From: Symbiodinium natans
Taxonomy: Eukaryota; Sar; Dinophyceae; Suessiales; Symbiodiniaceae
Direction: 5' to 3'
NCBI GenBank assembly: GCA_905221605.1
Contig: CAJNDS010000679.1
Span: 1 to 64,000, forward strand
Length of the DNA stretch: 64,000 nt
Below the pieces are notes generated by a model. That model was not told where the DNA came from, did no database searches, and saw only the letters and a list, made by a program, of their open reading frames with translations. A program made the translations under genes and the position numbers. Below are positions 1 through 20,682 of this stretch, piece after piece; positions within the stretch are counted from its first letter, which is position 1; the number at the start of each line of letters is the position of its first letter.

Positions 1-467
1 CTTAGAAGATGAAATCGCGGAATCAAATCGCTGCGATTTAAACACGCAGGCCCAAATCGCTTCTTATTTGGTCGTATTCAACCGTTGGAAACGCAAATCG
101 CGCGATTCGGGTTTCCAATGCCAAATCGCAGCTTGTGCTGCTTTCAAGAAGCACTCGTGAGAAGTGGGTTCAATGATTTTTGCGGGTTTGGGAAAGATCA
201 TTTAGCCAGCTTGGGCCCAAGGACTTTTTCACGATTTCAGAAGTTCAAGTTCAGAGGCGCTTTTAGGAAGCCTTGAATAACCGGAAACTTAGATTCAGAG
301 AGGTGCTGGAAAGCCTTCAGTTGTTTGGAAATTCAGTTTACGGAGCCATTCGAAGGCCCTCATTGGTCTCGAAACTCGCACGTAGCGAAGTACAGATTTT
401 CTTTCATGTATATTTGAGTAAGAGTTTAGAGTTTAGGGAAGCTAAACACCCTCTCGCACAACCCAAA
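1..467. other. No gene recognised
   Basis: Mixed sequence with scattered short words such as aaatcgc and gcgattt that recur around 1610-1680. A fragment at 170-200 resembles part of the hairpin found at 630 and 1248. No convincing exon seen. Confidence 0.4.
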
Positions 468-686
468 CTAGGCTTTTCAATATATGAAACAATCAGGTTG
501 AGGATTTTATCTAGAAAAGTACCATGTTCAACGACTTATTTCCGAGAGCACTGTGTGCTTTTTGGGTTTGTACCGAATCTGGTCCTTCTGATGTGGGGGT
601 GGGGTTGGGGGGGGGGGGGCGTGAGCACGAAATGATTTTTGCAGGCCCTGGCAAAAATCATTTCTGATGTTTTCCCTTCAAGGTTT
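468..686. repeat. Direct repeat, copy 1, with hairpin
   Basis: About 215 bases repeated with few changes at 1097-1304. Both copies contain a G-run and, at 630-663 here, a perfect 13-base inverted repeat (aaatgatttttgc / gcaaaaatcattt) around the 8-base loop aggccctg. Confidence 0.8.
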
Positions 687-1096
687 TTGGAGTTTAGGGC
701 TAACAGGCCTTAAGATCAGGGTTTCTTAGCAAACTTGTGGGCATGGTCCTTTGACTTCCAAGTTGCCCTACGATTTGCAGCGATTTGTTGGCGATTTGAA
801 GCGATCCAAGCACAATTCAGATTCCAGGTTTCTGTCTTCCGCGACGTGTGACAGTCTTCAGGCCTGCCGAAGCCGAAGCTGAGCCCGTTGAGATGCAGGA
901 TTTTGTTTCTTTTGAGTTTCACGACCATGTAGGAGTGTCGGCTTTAGGTTTTACAGGGCTCCATCCATGGCACTTGTGTCTTCGTTGTGGCAGTACCATT
1001 TATGTTCGAGCTGGGTGTTTTTTTTTTTGCACGGTTTTGGGTTTAGGGGCTAGGATTGAGAGTTTAGCCTTGAGAATCTAGGCTCTAGGCTCTAAG

Positions 1097-1304
1097 CTAG
1101 GCTTTTCCATGTATGAACAGCCAGGTTGAGGAATCTATCCAGAAAAGTACCATGTTCAACGACTTACTTCCGAGAGCACTGTGTGTTTTTTTGGTTTGTA
1201 CCGAATCTGGTCCTTCTGATGTGGGGGTGGGGTGGGGGGTGAGCACGAAATGATTTTTGCAGGCCCTGGCAAAAATCATTTCTGATGTTTTCCCTTCAAG
1301 GTTT
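1097..1304. repeat. Direct repeat, copy 2, with hairpin
   Basis: Second copy of the 468-686 sequence, about 630 bases downstream in the same orientation. The hairpin lies at 1248-1281 and is identical in stem and loop to that of copy 1, although the preceding G-run differs in length. Confidence 0.8.
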
Positions 1305-1377
1305 ATGGGTTTAAGACTTAGGATAAGTGTTTAGAACCTGGTTCTTCTGAAGGGTGGGGGGGGGGTCGAGCACCAAA

Positions 1378-1470
1378 TAACCCTCAACCCTCAACCCTCC
1401 ACCCTCGACCCTCAACCCTCAATCCTAAACTCTAAACCCTAAACCCTCAACCCTCAACCTTAAACCGGAG
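1378..1470. repeat. Degenerate CCCTAAA / CCCTCAA tract
   Basis: Short run of telomere-like heptamers in C-rich orientation on the plus strand, mostly ccctcaa and ccctaaa variants. Confidence 0.75.
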
Positions 1471-1691
1471 TCGAGGGTAGGGAAATTACGAGAGGTTTAA
1501 GCAACGGAGCTGCTCGAAAGATCTTTAATAAACCCAGAAAAATCATTTAGCTTCCCCCTTCAAGTTCTCCTTGAAGCCTCTTTCTCAACCCTTATACATA
1601 CCCATTCAAATCGCGCGATTCGGTCTTTCCCCAAACGCGGCGATTTCAAAACGCTGCGATTCTAACATCTAAGCTTCTGCATTCAGGCTTG

Positions 1692-2320
1692 TTGCTATAA
1701 ACACGGCTTGTGAAAGTCATGTCTAGAAGCTTGCGAGAGCCAAATTAACGTTGGGGGGGGGAGGGCCTTCTCATCGTTTCTATTCTCGACGTCGGGATGT
1801 CATGGTGTTACTATAAACAGGCTTTGTGAAAGTCATGTCTAGAAGCTCACCAGAGCCAAATCAGCGTTTGCGTTGGGGGGTGTCTTCGGCCGGAGGGCCT
1901 TCTCATTGTTTCTATTCTCGACGTCGGGATGTCATGGTGTTACTATAAACAGGCTTTGTGAAAGTCATGTCTAGAAGCTCACCAGAGCCAAATCAGCGTT
2001 TGCGTTGGGGGGTGTCTTCGGCCGGAGGCCTTCTCATTGTTTCTATTCTCGACGTCGGGATTTCAGGGTGTTACTATAAACAGGCTTTGTGAAAGTCATG
2101 TCTAGAAGCTCACCAGAGCCAAATCAGCGTTTGCGTTGGGGGGGTGTCTTCGGCCGGAGGGCCTTCTCATTGTTTTTCTTCTTTATGCCCAAGCGTAGGG
2201 GCTGCATGGCGACAAACCCTTTGCTAGAAAGATCTAGAACCTTGCAAGAGCCAAATCAGCGTTTGCATTGGGGGGTGTCTTCGGCCGGAGGGCTTTCTCA
2301 TTGTTTTTTCAGGCTACATG
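1692..2320. repeat. Tandem repeat, about 115-150 bp unit, five copies
   Basis: Units begin near 1692, 1806, 1940, 2069 and 2215. Each carries the words actataaacaggctttgtg, gtcatgtctagaagct, ccaaatcagcgtttgcgttg and cggccggagggccttctc. The middle three are nearly identical; the first and last are diverged. The open frame across 2089-2505 is only a reading of these units. Confidence 0.85.
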
Positions 2321-2750
2321 GCGTCAGACCTGCCTTGTCAAGGACATCAATGAAGCCTTCAGCTGTGGCAGGGGCTTCCCACTTGGGCCTCTCCACGGGC
2401 CCTAGGGGCCTCCCACCTCCCCGAACCTCCAGGCATCTCACTTTTCCAAACCTTTTCAGACTTTTAAGGGGCTTCTCAGGGGCCTCCCAGCTCAGTGACT
2501 GTTAAAAAAAAAAACCTCAACCCGACACTTTGGTTTGGGATGGCCGCCCCAACCCTGGCCTGGGGCCCCCTAGCCCCCCTGGAGGCCTCCCGACTTGCGG
2601 CCTTCTTTGCTGGACCACGGGCCCTTTTTCGGGTTCAGCCTGGGCCATTTGTTTTTGTCCAATTTTCGGGCCAGGCCCCTGGGACTCTGCAGCTCAGCAG
2701 AGCCTGCCATGGTCTCGCTGGCGCTAAGAAACCCACAAAAAAAGAGGGGT
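2321..2750. other. No gene recognised; GC-rich spacer before the telomere array
   Basis: Proline/glycine-rich open frames on the plus strand have no recognisable domain and the composition suggests chance. The block runs directly into the perfect TTTAGGG array. Confidence 0.4.
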
Positions 2751-2894
2751 GGGTTTAGGGTTTAGGGTTTAGGGTTTAGGGTTTAGGGTTTAGGGTTTAG
2801 GGTTTAGGGTTTAGGGTTTAGGGTTTAGGGTTTAGGGTTTAGGGTTTAGGGTTTAGGGTTTAGGGTTTAGGGTTTAGGGTTTAGGGTTTAGGGG
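2751..2894 (+). repeat. Perfect TTTAGGG telomere-type array
   Basis: About 20 uninterrupted copies of the heptamer, G-rich strand on plus. TTTAGGG is the telomere repeat reported for dinoflagellates, plants and several other algae. It is perfect, while nearly all other telomere-like DNA in this window is degenerate. It ends at ggggaacggg and is followed after about 170 bases by repeats of the opposite orientation. Confidence 0.95.
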
Positions 2895-3059
2895 GAACGG
2901 GCTCACCAAATATGACGATTTCGGAACACAACGCAAAACCGCTGAGGGTGGTCGTTTAAGCAGAAAAAGGCGGTGTTGGCGGACATCGCGACACAGGAAA
3001 CACTGCGCCTGCACATGCTTCGCATACCTTGCCAGAAATAGCGCGGGCAAACCACCCCC

Positions 3060-3445
3060 CTACTAAGCCCTCAACCCTTGCTCTTCCCTAAACCCTAAAA
3101 ACCCTAAACCCTAAACCCACAAAACCCACAAAACCCTAAACCCTAAAAACCTGGCCCTAAACCCTAAACCCCTAAACCCTGAAAAACCCGAAACCCTAAT
3201 TCCTTAAAACCCCTAAACTCTAAAAGCCCTAAGCTCGAAACCCCTCAAAACCCCTGAGCCCTAAACCCCAAAAACCTGGCCCTAAACCCTAAAACGCTAA
3301 ACCCTCATAAACCCTAAACCCTAAACCCTAAAAACCTCTAAACCCTAAAAGCCCTAAGCCCTACACTCTAAGAACCCCTGAGCCCTAAACCCAAAAAAAC
3401 GCAACCCTAAAAAACCCTAAGCCCTAAACCTGAACAAAACCAAAA
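3060..3445 (-). repeat. Degenerate CCCTAAA array
   Basis: Variants such as ccctaaa, ccctaaaa, ccctaagc and ccctgaa in C-rich orientation on plus, the reverse of the 2751-2894 array. Further short tracts of both orientations lie at 4096-4150 (G-rich) and 4255-4360 (C-rich). Confidence 0.85.
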
Positions 3446-3777
3446 CTTAAAAACCCTAAGCCCTTTGCACCGTAGTACGCGCCACTAGCAGAAATACCGT
3501 CGTGGCTACAAGAAACATGAAGACCCGAACGACCCCAGAAAAAGGAAGTTCTCAGCGGCCCGAAGAAGAAGAGCTGCGTGAGTGGGCTTGACAAGCGACG
3601 CATGTGCACGGGGGAGTGACTCCCACGAGTGCGCGGATGACAAACCCCCAAACCCCAAAACCCAAAAAACACTAATCCCTTCCCCCTAAAATAAGTACAC
3701 CTTCCCCCTATAATAAATACACCCCTAATAATAAAGGCTATTTTACTTCGAACATCCCCACCCTCTCTTGGTAGAGA

Positions 3778-3925
3778 TACTCTGGGTTGGGCCAGGGACA
3801 CCGGGCACTCCGGGGACACTCTGGGGTTGGGCACTGTAGGTTGGGCACTCCAGGGCACTCCAAGGACACTCTAGAGTTGAGCACTCCAGGGACACTTTGG
3901 GGTTTGGCACTCCAGGGATGAGCGA
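3778..3925. repeat. Minisatellite with gggcactccagggacact core
   Basis: About six diverged units of 20-30 bases built on the words gggcactcc and gggacactctggggtt. No gene is recognised between 3446 and 5060 apart from repeats. Confidence 0.6.
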
Positions 3926-5062
3926 GGAGTAGACCGGGCGGTTCCGGGCGAGGAGAAGAGTTCCGGGCGAGGGTGGGGAACAAAAAAAACCGGGCCCAAA
4001 ATCCCGATCCCGTGCCTGTCCTTTTGAAAACCTCTACAGAGAGGGGGGGGTAGGGGGTGGGGGTCGGAAGCCTGACGCAGAAACTTGAACCTTTCCCAAA
4101 ATTGAACCTTTAGGGCCTAAGGTTCAGGGTTCAGGGTTTAGGGTTTACGGATACCAAACCCTAAACACTGCTGGTTTTTCGGACAGACGATAAGAACCCC
4201 CCCTATTATACAAGGGAGGGGGGGTGGTGCCTTTGATACTAGGGGAAGGGATTCAAACCCTAAACCCGAAATCACCAAGCCCCCAACGGCTCTGAATCCC
4301 TAAACCCAAACTAAACCATTACCCTAAAGCCCTAAAGCCCTTAAGCCCTGAACCCTACATCGGGCTGCGAAAGGCTGGGGTTACGCGAATCCCCGCAGTG
4401 CGATCTCCAACGGCTTTCAAAAGTCTTTCGAGAGATGCTGTGCACATGGATCCAGGCATGGCCCGAGAACATAAACGTCAAGAGATGTTAACGCTCCAAG
4501 TCAACACCACAAGCATGAAGCCCTGTAGGACACATAAGTTACAACATCCATGTGTTCAAGCGCGCTATCTGACCTGTAAAAACCCATGGGGCGCGCTACG
4601 TGCATGGAGTTCCATTGGCCTACATCCGACGCTGAAAGTCGGGCTTTGGGTCGGACCATGACAAACACAAGTCGGAGGACCCAATGCCCATTCCTCACGC
4701 GAGTGCGCACTAAACATTGGGGTCGTTCACACTTCCATTATCCACCGCCTCCAAATTGCATAATTTTGTTTCGTAGTACTTCCTTGTTGCCACAACTATC
4801 GAGGTGCTTTTGTTGTCTGTCTGGAGCTGTCCCTGACAACTGCTTGCGGACACCACACTCGTCTTTCTCCATAGGCCACGAACTGCGCGCTATGGCATAC
4901 TGGCTGCATCGTGCAAGAACATTCAGTACATGTCGATACTCTGCCCCATCGCCGAAGGATGCGCCCCATGGCCGAAGGATGCCGAAGGATTTGACCAGAC
5001 CCCAGCAAGCCCCACACAACAGCCCGAAGACTTAGCGCCAATGATTTGCGCACACCGCGTGC

Positions 5063-13704
<8,642 letters not shown>

Positions 13705-13710
13705 CCTGGT
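13705..13710 (-). promoter_or_regulatory. Candidate splice acceptor one base upstream of the ABCE1 start codon
   Basis: On the minus strand the sequence reads accag, g, ATG. An AG|G acceptor immediately before the start codon would suit spliced-leader addition, which dinoflagellate mRNAs receive, or a cis-intron in the leader. No spliced-leader relic was seen. Inference only. Confidence 0.3.
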
Positions 13711-16700
13711 AATTTGGAAATTTGGCTTGGACATGTGAACTTGGCCCAGGCTTTGAAACTTAGAGTCTCTCGCATGCTAGAACACTGTGGAGTGGCACTG
13801 TGTGGCACTTGCGGTGCCGAGTTGACGAGGAAGGTGTGCTGATTGGTGTGGGATGCTGTTGGCATCTGTTGGCTGATCGGAGCTGAGGAATTCCAGATCG
13901 GCTCTGATTTTGGCTCTGGCTCCAGGTCCAAGTGCTTCTGATGAGGCTACAAACACACCTCTATCAAGTAACTTAGGCCCTAACACCGCCGTGCTCTGCT
14001 CAATCTGGGCTCATTAATTTCATGACCTCGCTGTCTCATCCTCCTACCGTGCTCTCCCAGCCCCGGTTTCTGCACATCCCCATTAGTATGTCGTTATCAT
14101 TGTCCATGTCACAAGAACACTCTGAGACTAGACTGACATGTTCAGATGCTGGTCCAGATGAGCTACAAAGAAGTTTCTTCTCGTTCATGGGGAGGATGAC
14201 CCAAACAGTCTTGGGCCACAAATTCATATTCTGACAGCATCTTACGGCCCAGCCTGGCCGCGTTGGCTGAGTTTGGCTGTGGGGCAGCACTGCGCCAATT
14301 GCTGTGCCAACTGCACTGCGGATACTGGGGTGCTTGTCTACTTCTGTCTATTTATGTTGCAGCTCTCGTCGAGCCTGCTCTTGCAAGTACGCTCCAAACA
14401 TATGGCAGAGCGATGGGAAGAATACTCCACCTACCTACTGGAATGGTGCCTTGACTGAGCCCAGACGCTGCAGAGGACGTGGGAATAGACCATGCAAGAC
14501 CATGCAAGAGCAGCTTCGCTGGGGCATCCTACTGTCCAAATACGTCCGAACGTTTCACAATGCTCAAGTAAATCAACTTTAGCGATTTGCCAATATTTGC
14601 CGTGATTGGGCAAGCACATGCGAGCACATCGGCTTGAGCTTTGAAGTGATGCGCAGAGCACCTGCACATTACAATTATTTGCAAAATATTTTGTTTGCAA
14701 TATGAACAAGGCTGGACCCTGCCAGCTGCTGGTTTGCGGCCTCCAAAGGGGTTTGAAGGAAGTGGCATTAACTTTCATTTCTGAGTTTTGATGTGACGAC
14801 ATATGACCACATCCTTTACCCCTAAGCGGCGTTTGAAGTATGTTCCTTGCGCAGCTCAGCACAGCGCAGGCAGTCACTGCAGCAAAGTCAGGCAAGTCCT
14901 CCAAGTCCGAGCACATCCGACCAGATGCAGCACGGGCTGACATGGAAGGGAACCATGGAAGGACACAGTCAACGTGTCCCAGCGTTAGCATCCGTCGAAT
15001 CACGGTGTCACAAGTACCTATCTGAGAGCTGTTGTGACATCCATTGTTGAGAAACTGGCTTTGCGGGACTCTCACCATGTGAGCCATTGGCAAGAGCAGG
15101 TCACGTCTGGACGTAGTCCAGGACCTGGCTGTTGAAATCATCTATATTTTGGGGTACAGCAGCAATTCAGAACGAACTCGTGTGCCTTCTTGGGCAGCCA
15201 GCCGTCTGAAGGCTTGTTGTCAGGCCGTGCGATCCGCTGGCACGTGTCAGCTGCGATGAGCCTTTCCATCAAGCTGTTCAGCAAGCTGGTGAAGACATGT
15301 AAAGACATTAAGCTGCGGCAGCATTGAGGGGATTCAATTCTGCATGGTTTCAGATCCTTAAGGAGCAATTGTGAAGACTCCACTTGGGGCCGGATCGAGG
15401 CCCCAATCAAAAACTTCATGAACAGGAATGAAAGAAAAAGTGCCCCTGTTTCGACACCTCCCGACATACATGCACCCGACCGACACAAACACAAGAGACT
15501 CCCAGTCTGTAGGCGACAAGTGCAGGAGAGTGTGCTGGGAACCTGCATGGTCTGAGCTTGAGCTGTTGCCCCCTTCGATGCTGTCTTTGCCGGATGTTCT
15601 TTGAGCTTTCTACTGAATCCAGCCCTGGTAAGCACCACATGCGCCACAAGGCCAATTACAGGATACAAGCGTTGCAACACGAAAACACAAGAACCAACGC
15701 ACCTGCAATTGTCGATGCTATCGTGGCCCAAATGGACTGCTGAAAGTGAGATGCTTGCGGAATCTGCAGCATGTCACAGACCGTCAGACAAGAAGGCTCA
15801 GATTGAAGCTCGCCATAGACCCATCCTCTTTCAGCCTGGATCTGGACTCAAAAATGAGGAAGCTCTGGGTGAAAACCAAAACCGAGCTGCCTCTTTCGAC
15901 ACGGCAACAATTTCCCCCTTCGTCACACCCAAGGTTGCCTTTGCGCAGAAAAGGAGATGTCATGAGAGGTCGGCAGGGAAGGGCAGCAGGACAGGAGTCT
16001 TCACTAGTCCTTGTTGCTAAGTCCGTGGCTTGGCCCTCCGCTGGCCAATCCACAGCCACTCGACACATGGTCACTCGCTTGACGACTGCCTCCAAGCAAA
16101 GGTTCAGGTCACCGAAGCACAGCTCGGCGTGTTCAAGGGTGCCAATCGCACCAAGGGCCTGCGGAATCCAGCCCTCATCTGGACCTTTTTCAAGCGTTTC
16201 GTCCCCAGCTGTTCGAACAGTTCCTGCACATGGAAATGATTGGAAGGGTACTTCTTGATCTAAGCGGATGCAAAGACACCTGCGTAAACCCAGCCATGTG
16301 CTGCTCGGTAGGAGATGTTCACCAGGGTGCCCTGAGAGTCGACGTTGTTTGCTAAAACGCAGTGTGTTTTTCTCTCGCGGTATGCTCAGAACACACACTG
16401 GTGTACGGAGAGAAACGTCGAGATGCCGGCGAGTCAAAAGTTCGCACAACTCTTCGCAGAGATAAGGTTCGATAGGATTCAGCAGAACAAGGCTTTTTCA
16501 ATGCGGCCACAAGAAGACAGAGCAACTCCTATTAAGTTGCCACACTCCAAGACATTCGCCTTTGCAACGTAAAGCTGCCCCGGCCTGCACATGTCATTTG
16601 TATCAAGTCGCAGCAATCCCCGACTTGTACCCAGAACATGTCAAGAGCTTTCAAGAACCAGGGGTCCAGACTGATCCGGCTCCCAGTCGTGGATGGTGAT

Positions 16701-17632
16701 GTGCAACCTGATTCACTGCATGGCCGTACACCCTCTCAAGGCTGACTGCTCTGCGTAGAACAAGCATCGGACAAACCCTGAGATTGGCTCTCCTTCGCCT
16801 TACAAAAGGAAAAGTCGTCTCAAGGGTTCGATGAGGGGTGAGGGGTGTTTGATGTCTTCACGCTGCACTGAAGCAGGAGCACGCCCAGCACACTGCACAC
16901 TCCAGCAGGGCTCGCGGCTGGAGTGCCATTTTGCATCGCACTCGGGCAAGAAATTTGTCCATTCACCTGCCAGAACACGCCAGAGCGCTCATGCGATGGG
17001 CGACGACGACGCCGACGACAGTCTCAGAAAACCAGAAAGCCAAGGCCGGAAAAATGGAGCCCGGTCAGAAACAGAATCCTCCGAGTCAGAAAACACACCA
17101 GCGGAGTGGTAATATACAGAAACAGTCGTGAACATGCGGGCAGACACAACACAGCCTTGCTTATCGAGAACTTCGGAAAGCTTGCGATGATTTTTCACGG
17201 ATTTAGGATGTCTGTCCTTTCTGGGTCAAGCTGAGGAAGGCTCGTTTTGGAAGATTCAGCACAGCGTGGTTCTGCCGGTGGGGTTTCAATCAAAGCCCGT
17301 GGAAACCCAAAAGGATAAGCTGAGGTAGAAGCTCAATAAAGCCCTCAACCTCTAGAGAAGCAAGATCTTGAAAGATGAACTGTTGACCTTGACCCTGATT
17401 TGGAAGACCTCAACCCTAAAAGAGGATGGTTTGGGCACAGACCCTGAAAGAGGCAGGCGTTGGAAGCCCTAAACCTCAGTCCTAATGAAAGTACTGGGAA
17501 TTGGAAAGGTTTGCTTTCGCAGCTTGGTTCTTGTGTGTTCTGTCTCCAGCAGCTTCTTTCTGACTATGGCTGCTGCGTTTGGGTCCTGCTTCCAAACTCG
17601 ACCGTCGCGCCGTTTGTGAATCGTCAGCCAGT
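13711..17632. other. Nearly 4 kb upstream of ABCE1, no gene assigned
   Basis: Base composition resembles the ABCE1 gene region, so short exons may be present, but no conserved motif was recognised. Segments that look more coding than their surroundings on the minus strand include 14100-14250 (VWVILPMNEKKLL), 15240-15330 (SLLNSLMERLIAADTCQRIA) and 16010-16240 (GWIPQALGAIGTLEHAELCF). None is assigned. Confidence 0.3.
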
Positions 17633-18637
17633 CTATGTCGCGAATGTCGTGATTCCAGCGTTTCGCGTACTGGTCCTCACTGCAACAAGAACCTGAGCTG
17701 CCCCAGCCGACTCGAATTCCAACCGAACTAAAGACCAGGGGGTAGGGGGCGGGGGGAGGGGGGGCCTATTGTTGGGCTTGTTGGTCCTTGCTACAGCCCT
17801 TTTCACTGCGGTCACATTCCGATGCTTCCGTAGCCGCCTTTTGCTGAGCAACGTGGCTCGAGCATTGTCCAGCTGATAACTTTGATAACCTTGATCACGC
17901 ACGACCAACCCAAGTCTCCCACCGTTGCGAAAGAGGATTTGAAAGACTCCTCGGTGAATGTAAACAATTCCGAACACCGGGAAACCCCGGCAATAAGACA
18001 TCATACGTGGGAGCTTAACTTCACCCTCTTCTCCGCGGTCATGGATTTCTGGATATCTTTCGCCCTCGCGAGGAACTCTGGCTCTGCCCCAAGAGGACGT
18101 TTCCAAAGGCAGTCCGGAATGCGGCTCATGCCCGCAATGACTGGTTCCCAATTGCGACGGAGCACTGTCCAAATCTTCTACGCCAAACAAGAAAACCTTT
18201 TTTTCATTGGCTTTGATGTGCTGATCAAATGTGCAAAACCTGGCGCCCTTGCCCCTCGCTTTTGCCTTCGACAGCTTCATTTCCTTAAAACGAAGGGCGG
18301 CTAGGATCTTCGTGTCCGTGAAGAGCTTGCCCAGCTCTCTCACAGTTTCATGGAGTCGCAGGCTCGTCCGACACTTCAAGAGTCCATTGGAACCAAAGCG
18401 GGCGTGATGGCTCCCTGTCCTGCGTTTTCCATGCCCGGTATGCTTTGACTGCATCGGGACTAGGAAAATTGAAAAGCTACGTAAGTGCATTGTTTCACTG
18501 GCCTTTGGCTGCGCCTCCTCAGTTGCCATCTCGCTTTTAACAACCCTTGCTGCTTTGCACGCTTCACGGCGTGCTCGAAGGGGCCGCTGCACATGATGCA
18601 GTAGCTGCGCCAACGTGCTTCCGGATGGTCCTGGCAC
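17633..18637 (-). CDS. Unknown 334-residue open frame
   Basis: An uninterrupted frame of about 1 kb, long for this window outside simple repeats, with mixed composition and no low-complexity origin except a Pro-rich stretch near the C-terminus (RPPLPPPPTP). A basic segment (LRFKEMKLSKAKARGKGARF) lies mid-protein. The frame immediately upstream (18460-18723, minus) contains HQLRRLYLGRECQDHPEARW and a CIMC pair, and may be linked to it. No family recognised; could be an exon, a mobile-element fragment or chance. The start given is a GTG-type codon and is not secure. Confidence 0.25.
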   Translation of the reverse strand: MPGPSGSTLAQLLHHVQRPLRARREACKAARVVKSEMATEEAQPKASETMHLRSFSIFLVPMQSKHTGHGKRRTGSHHARFGSNGLLKCRTSLRLHETVRELGKLFTDTKILAALRFKEMKLSKAKARGKGARFCTFDQHIKANEKKVFLFGVEDLDSAPSQLGTSHCGHEPHSGLPLETSSWGRARVPREGERYPEIHDRGEEGEVKLPRMMSYCRGFPVFGIVYIHRGVFQILFRNGGRLGLVVRDQGYQSYQLDNARATLLSKRRLRKHRNVTAVKRAVARTNKPNNRPPLPPPPTPWSLVRLEFESAGAAQVLVAVRTSTRNAGITTFAT

Positions 18638-18723
18638 TCCCTACCCAGGTACAGCCGCCGCAGTTGGTGTGCACAATGCAATGACGGCGCGGCTCCTTGC
18701 GTGCCAAGACCAACTGATGTCAC

Positions 18724-20270
18724 AGGAATGGCAGATATTAGCGTTAAGATTGGAAAACTGCGGTCCGCTTAGGGCAATTCGCGGCGGTGCCCAAATCACC
18801 GGCGTATATTAAGTTTGCGGTATATGGCACGGCACTTCCGCCTAAGGTGTTCTTGTCCTGGTTTAGCTGGAGCCCACACTCCAGTGATAGTGCATCTTGA
18901 AACTGCTCACTGCCTCGTTTGTTCCTAAAGGGTCATACCAGTACCTCTGCGTTCCCAATTCTTCCTAGTTTTTGCCATGAACCAACTCCTCAAGCTCGTG
19001 CTCCTTGTTTTGCTCACTTGACACCAAAGTGACTGTTAGTCGCGTGATTTGCTGCGGCACTGCGGAAATGCAATGTTAGCACATAGAGTGGAAACCCTAC
19101 AGTACTCTATTTGATATGCGAGATTCAAGTCCAACATCTTCCAATGCTTTGCCTTGCTTTCGGTTCGTTCGCTCTTCAATGTTTTTAAGCTGTTGACTGT
19201 TGATCCTGTGTTTCGAGGTTGTTGACTCAAGTCCTAACTTCTGTTGGATGTTGGCTGACAAATCTTCCAATGTCATCTTGCCGAAACATGATGACTTGAG
19301 GTGCGAACAGAGATATACAGGGAGCCAGGGGCAGTAAAGGGCTTTCGTCGCTGATGCCTCTAGCGTCTCGTCACGACCACTTATGGGAGGGCATACCTCC
19401 ATGGGGCGCCACTGTAACATCGCCAATTGCAGCATTTCCACATTTCCACATTTTCCACATACCCAACAAGCTCAAAAAAAAATGCTGCGATAGTCACGCC
19501 AACCCGAACATGAAACACATACATTGGGGGATGTCTCAAGCTCTCGTTGAATATTCAAAAAACTCGCAGGAGCCCCTTACGTTGTGAGGATGGAAGGGGA
19601 GGGGGGTGGCGGTCGTAACCGTGAGAAAGCTCTCGCAACTCTAAGCTGCCTGCACCGCCGGCATAGCCGCCCCTATATAGTTACTGGCAACTTTCGAGAA
19701 TGCTGAGGACTCGTCTTCGGCATCGGAACACATGGACCCGTATTGCTAAGAGATGGATGCACGGAAAACCTCAATCTGCCCGTATCCCCTCAATCAAAGG
19801 GAAGTCTGGTAGCAAACCAGATCGAGCACAAAAGCTCAAAACCGTGCACAAGCATGAAGACAAGCTCGGCCTTGGGGCTGTTTGCCGATCCCCCAGCCGC
19901 CTTAAAAGATGTCAACATCTGCTGCTGGACATGCAGTCAAACGGGAAAAACGCACTGCTCGAGCACATGATTCATGTGTGAACCGCACCTTGCTTACCAC
20001 ATGGTGCAATCAACGACTGCGCAGCCCGCCTCGGGGCCAGCTGAGGCAGGTGTCGAGTTGGCCTCCCACTTTTCTTGCCATTATCTTCCCGAAACGGGCA
20101 TTTTTGATGTTGCATGTTGTTCGGGTAAATGGCACTCTGCTGCCGTAGTGCCGACGGCACATTTAGATAGCAGGCGCGCCCTTCTCTCTTGCACCGGCTA
20201 ACCCGAGCCATAACAGGAAACATTTGGCACAACCACGAGAAAGGATGTGCCACAAAAGCACACGTGAGTC
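18724..20270. other. No gene recognised
   Basis: Unique-looking sequence. A lysine/glutamate-rich minus-strand frame at 19040-19300 (GKMTLEDLSANIQQKLGLES) looks amphipathic, but no family is recognised. Confidence 0.3.
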
Positions 20271-20682
20271 TTTGTCGAACCCATCATCCGAGCTTTGTAT
20301 TTGCAAATGGGGGGAGTGCCCCCTCCCAAGCCCCCGGCTTGTTGAGCCTTGCAAGCTGGCCTCAGGCATTTTTTTAACCCATCGTGCGAGCATTGTGTTT
20401 GCAAACGGGGGGGGGGGGGCTGGCCCCCCCCCCCGCCCCGCTTTACTTTTCGAACCCATCCTGCGAGTCTTGTGTTTGCAAATGGGAGGGGGGGCTGCCA
20501 TGCGAGCATTATGTTTGCAAATGGGGGGGGTTCGCCCTCCCCAATCTCCCGAGTTCTTCTTTTTTCGAATCCATAATGCGTGTGTTGTGTTTGCAAATGG
20601 GAGGGGGGCCGCCCCCCCCCCCCCCCGCTTTTCAAGTCGCGATAGACCCCGATCTTTTCCAGATAGGTACCCACACCTAAAA
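20271..20682 (+). repeat. Subtelomeric G-run/C-run unit, five short copies
   Basis: The motif gcgagcattgtgtttgcaaa followed by a G-run and then a C-run occurs near 20283, 20387, 20463, 20498 and 20574. The block ends with cgatagaccccgatc...aggtaccca and passes directly into degenerate CCCTAAA. The same unit recurs at 37.2, 38.0, 39.2, 40.0, 61.8 and 62.8 kb, always in this orientation and always followed by C-rich telomere-like DNA. Confidence 0.85.
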
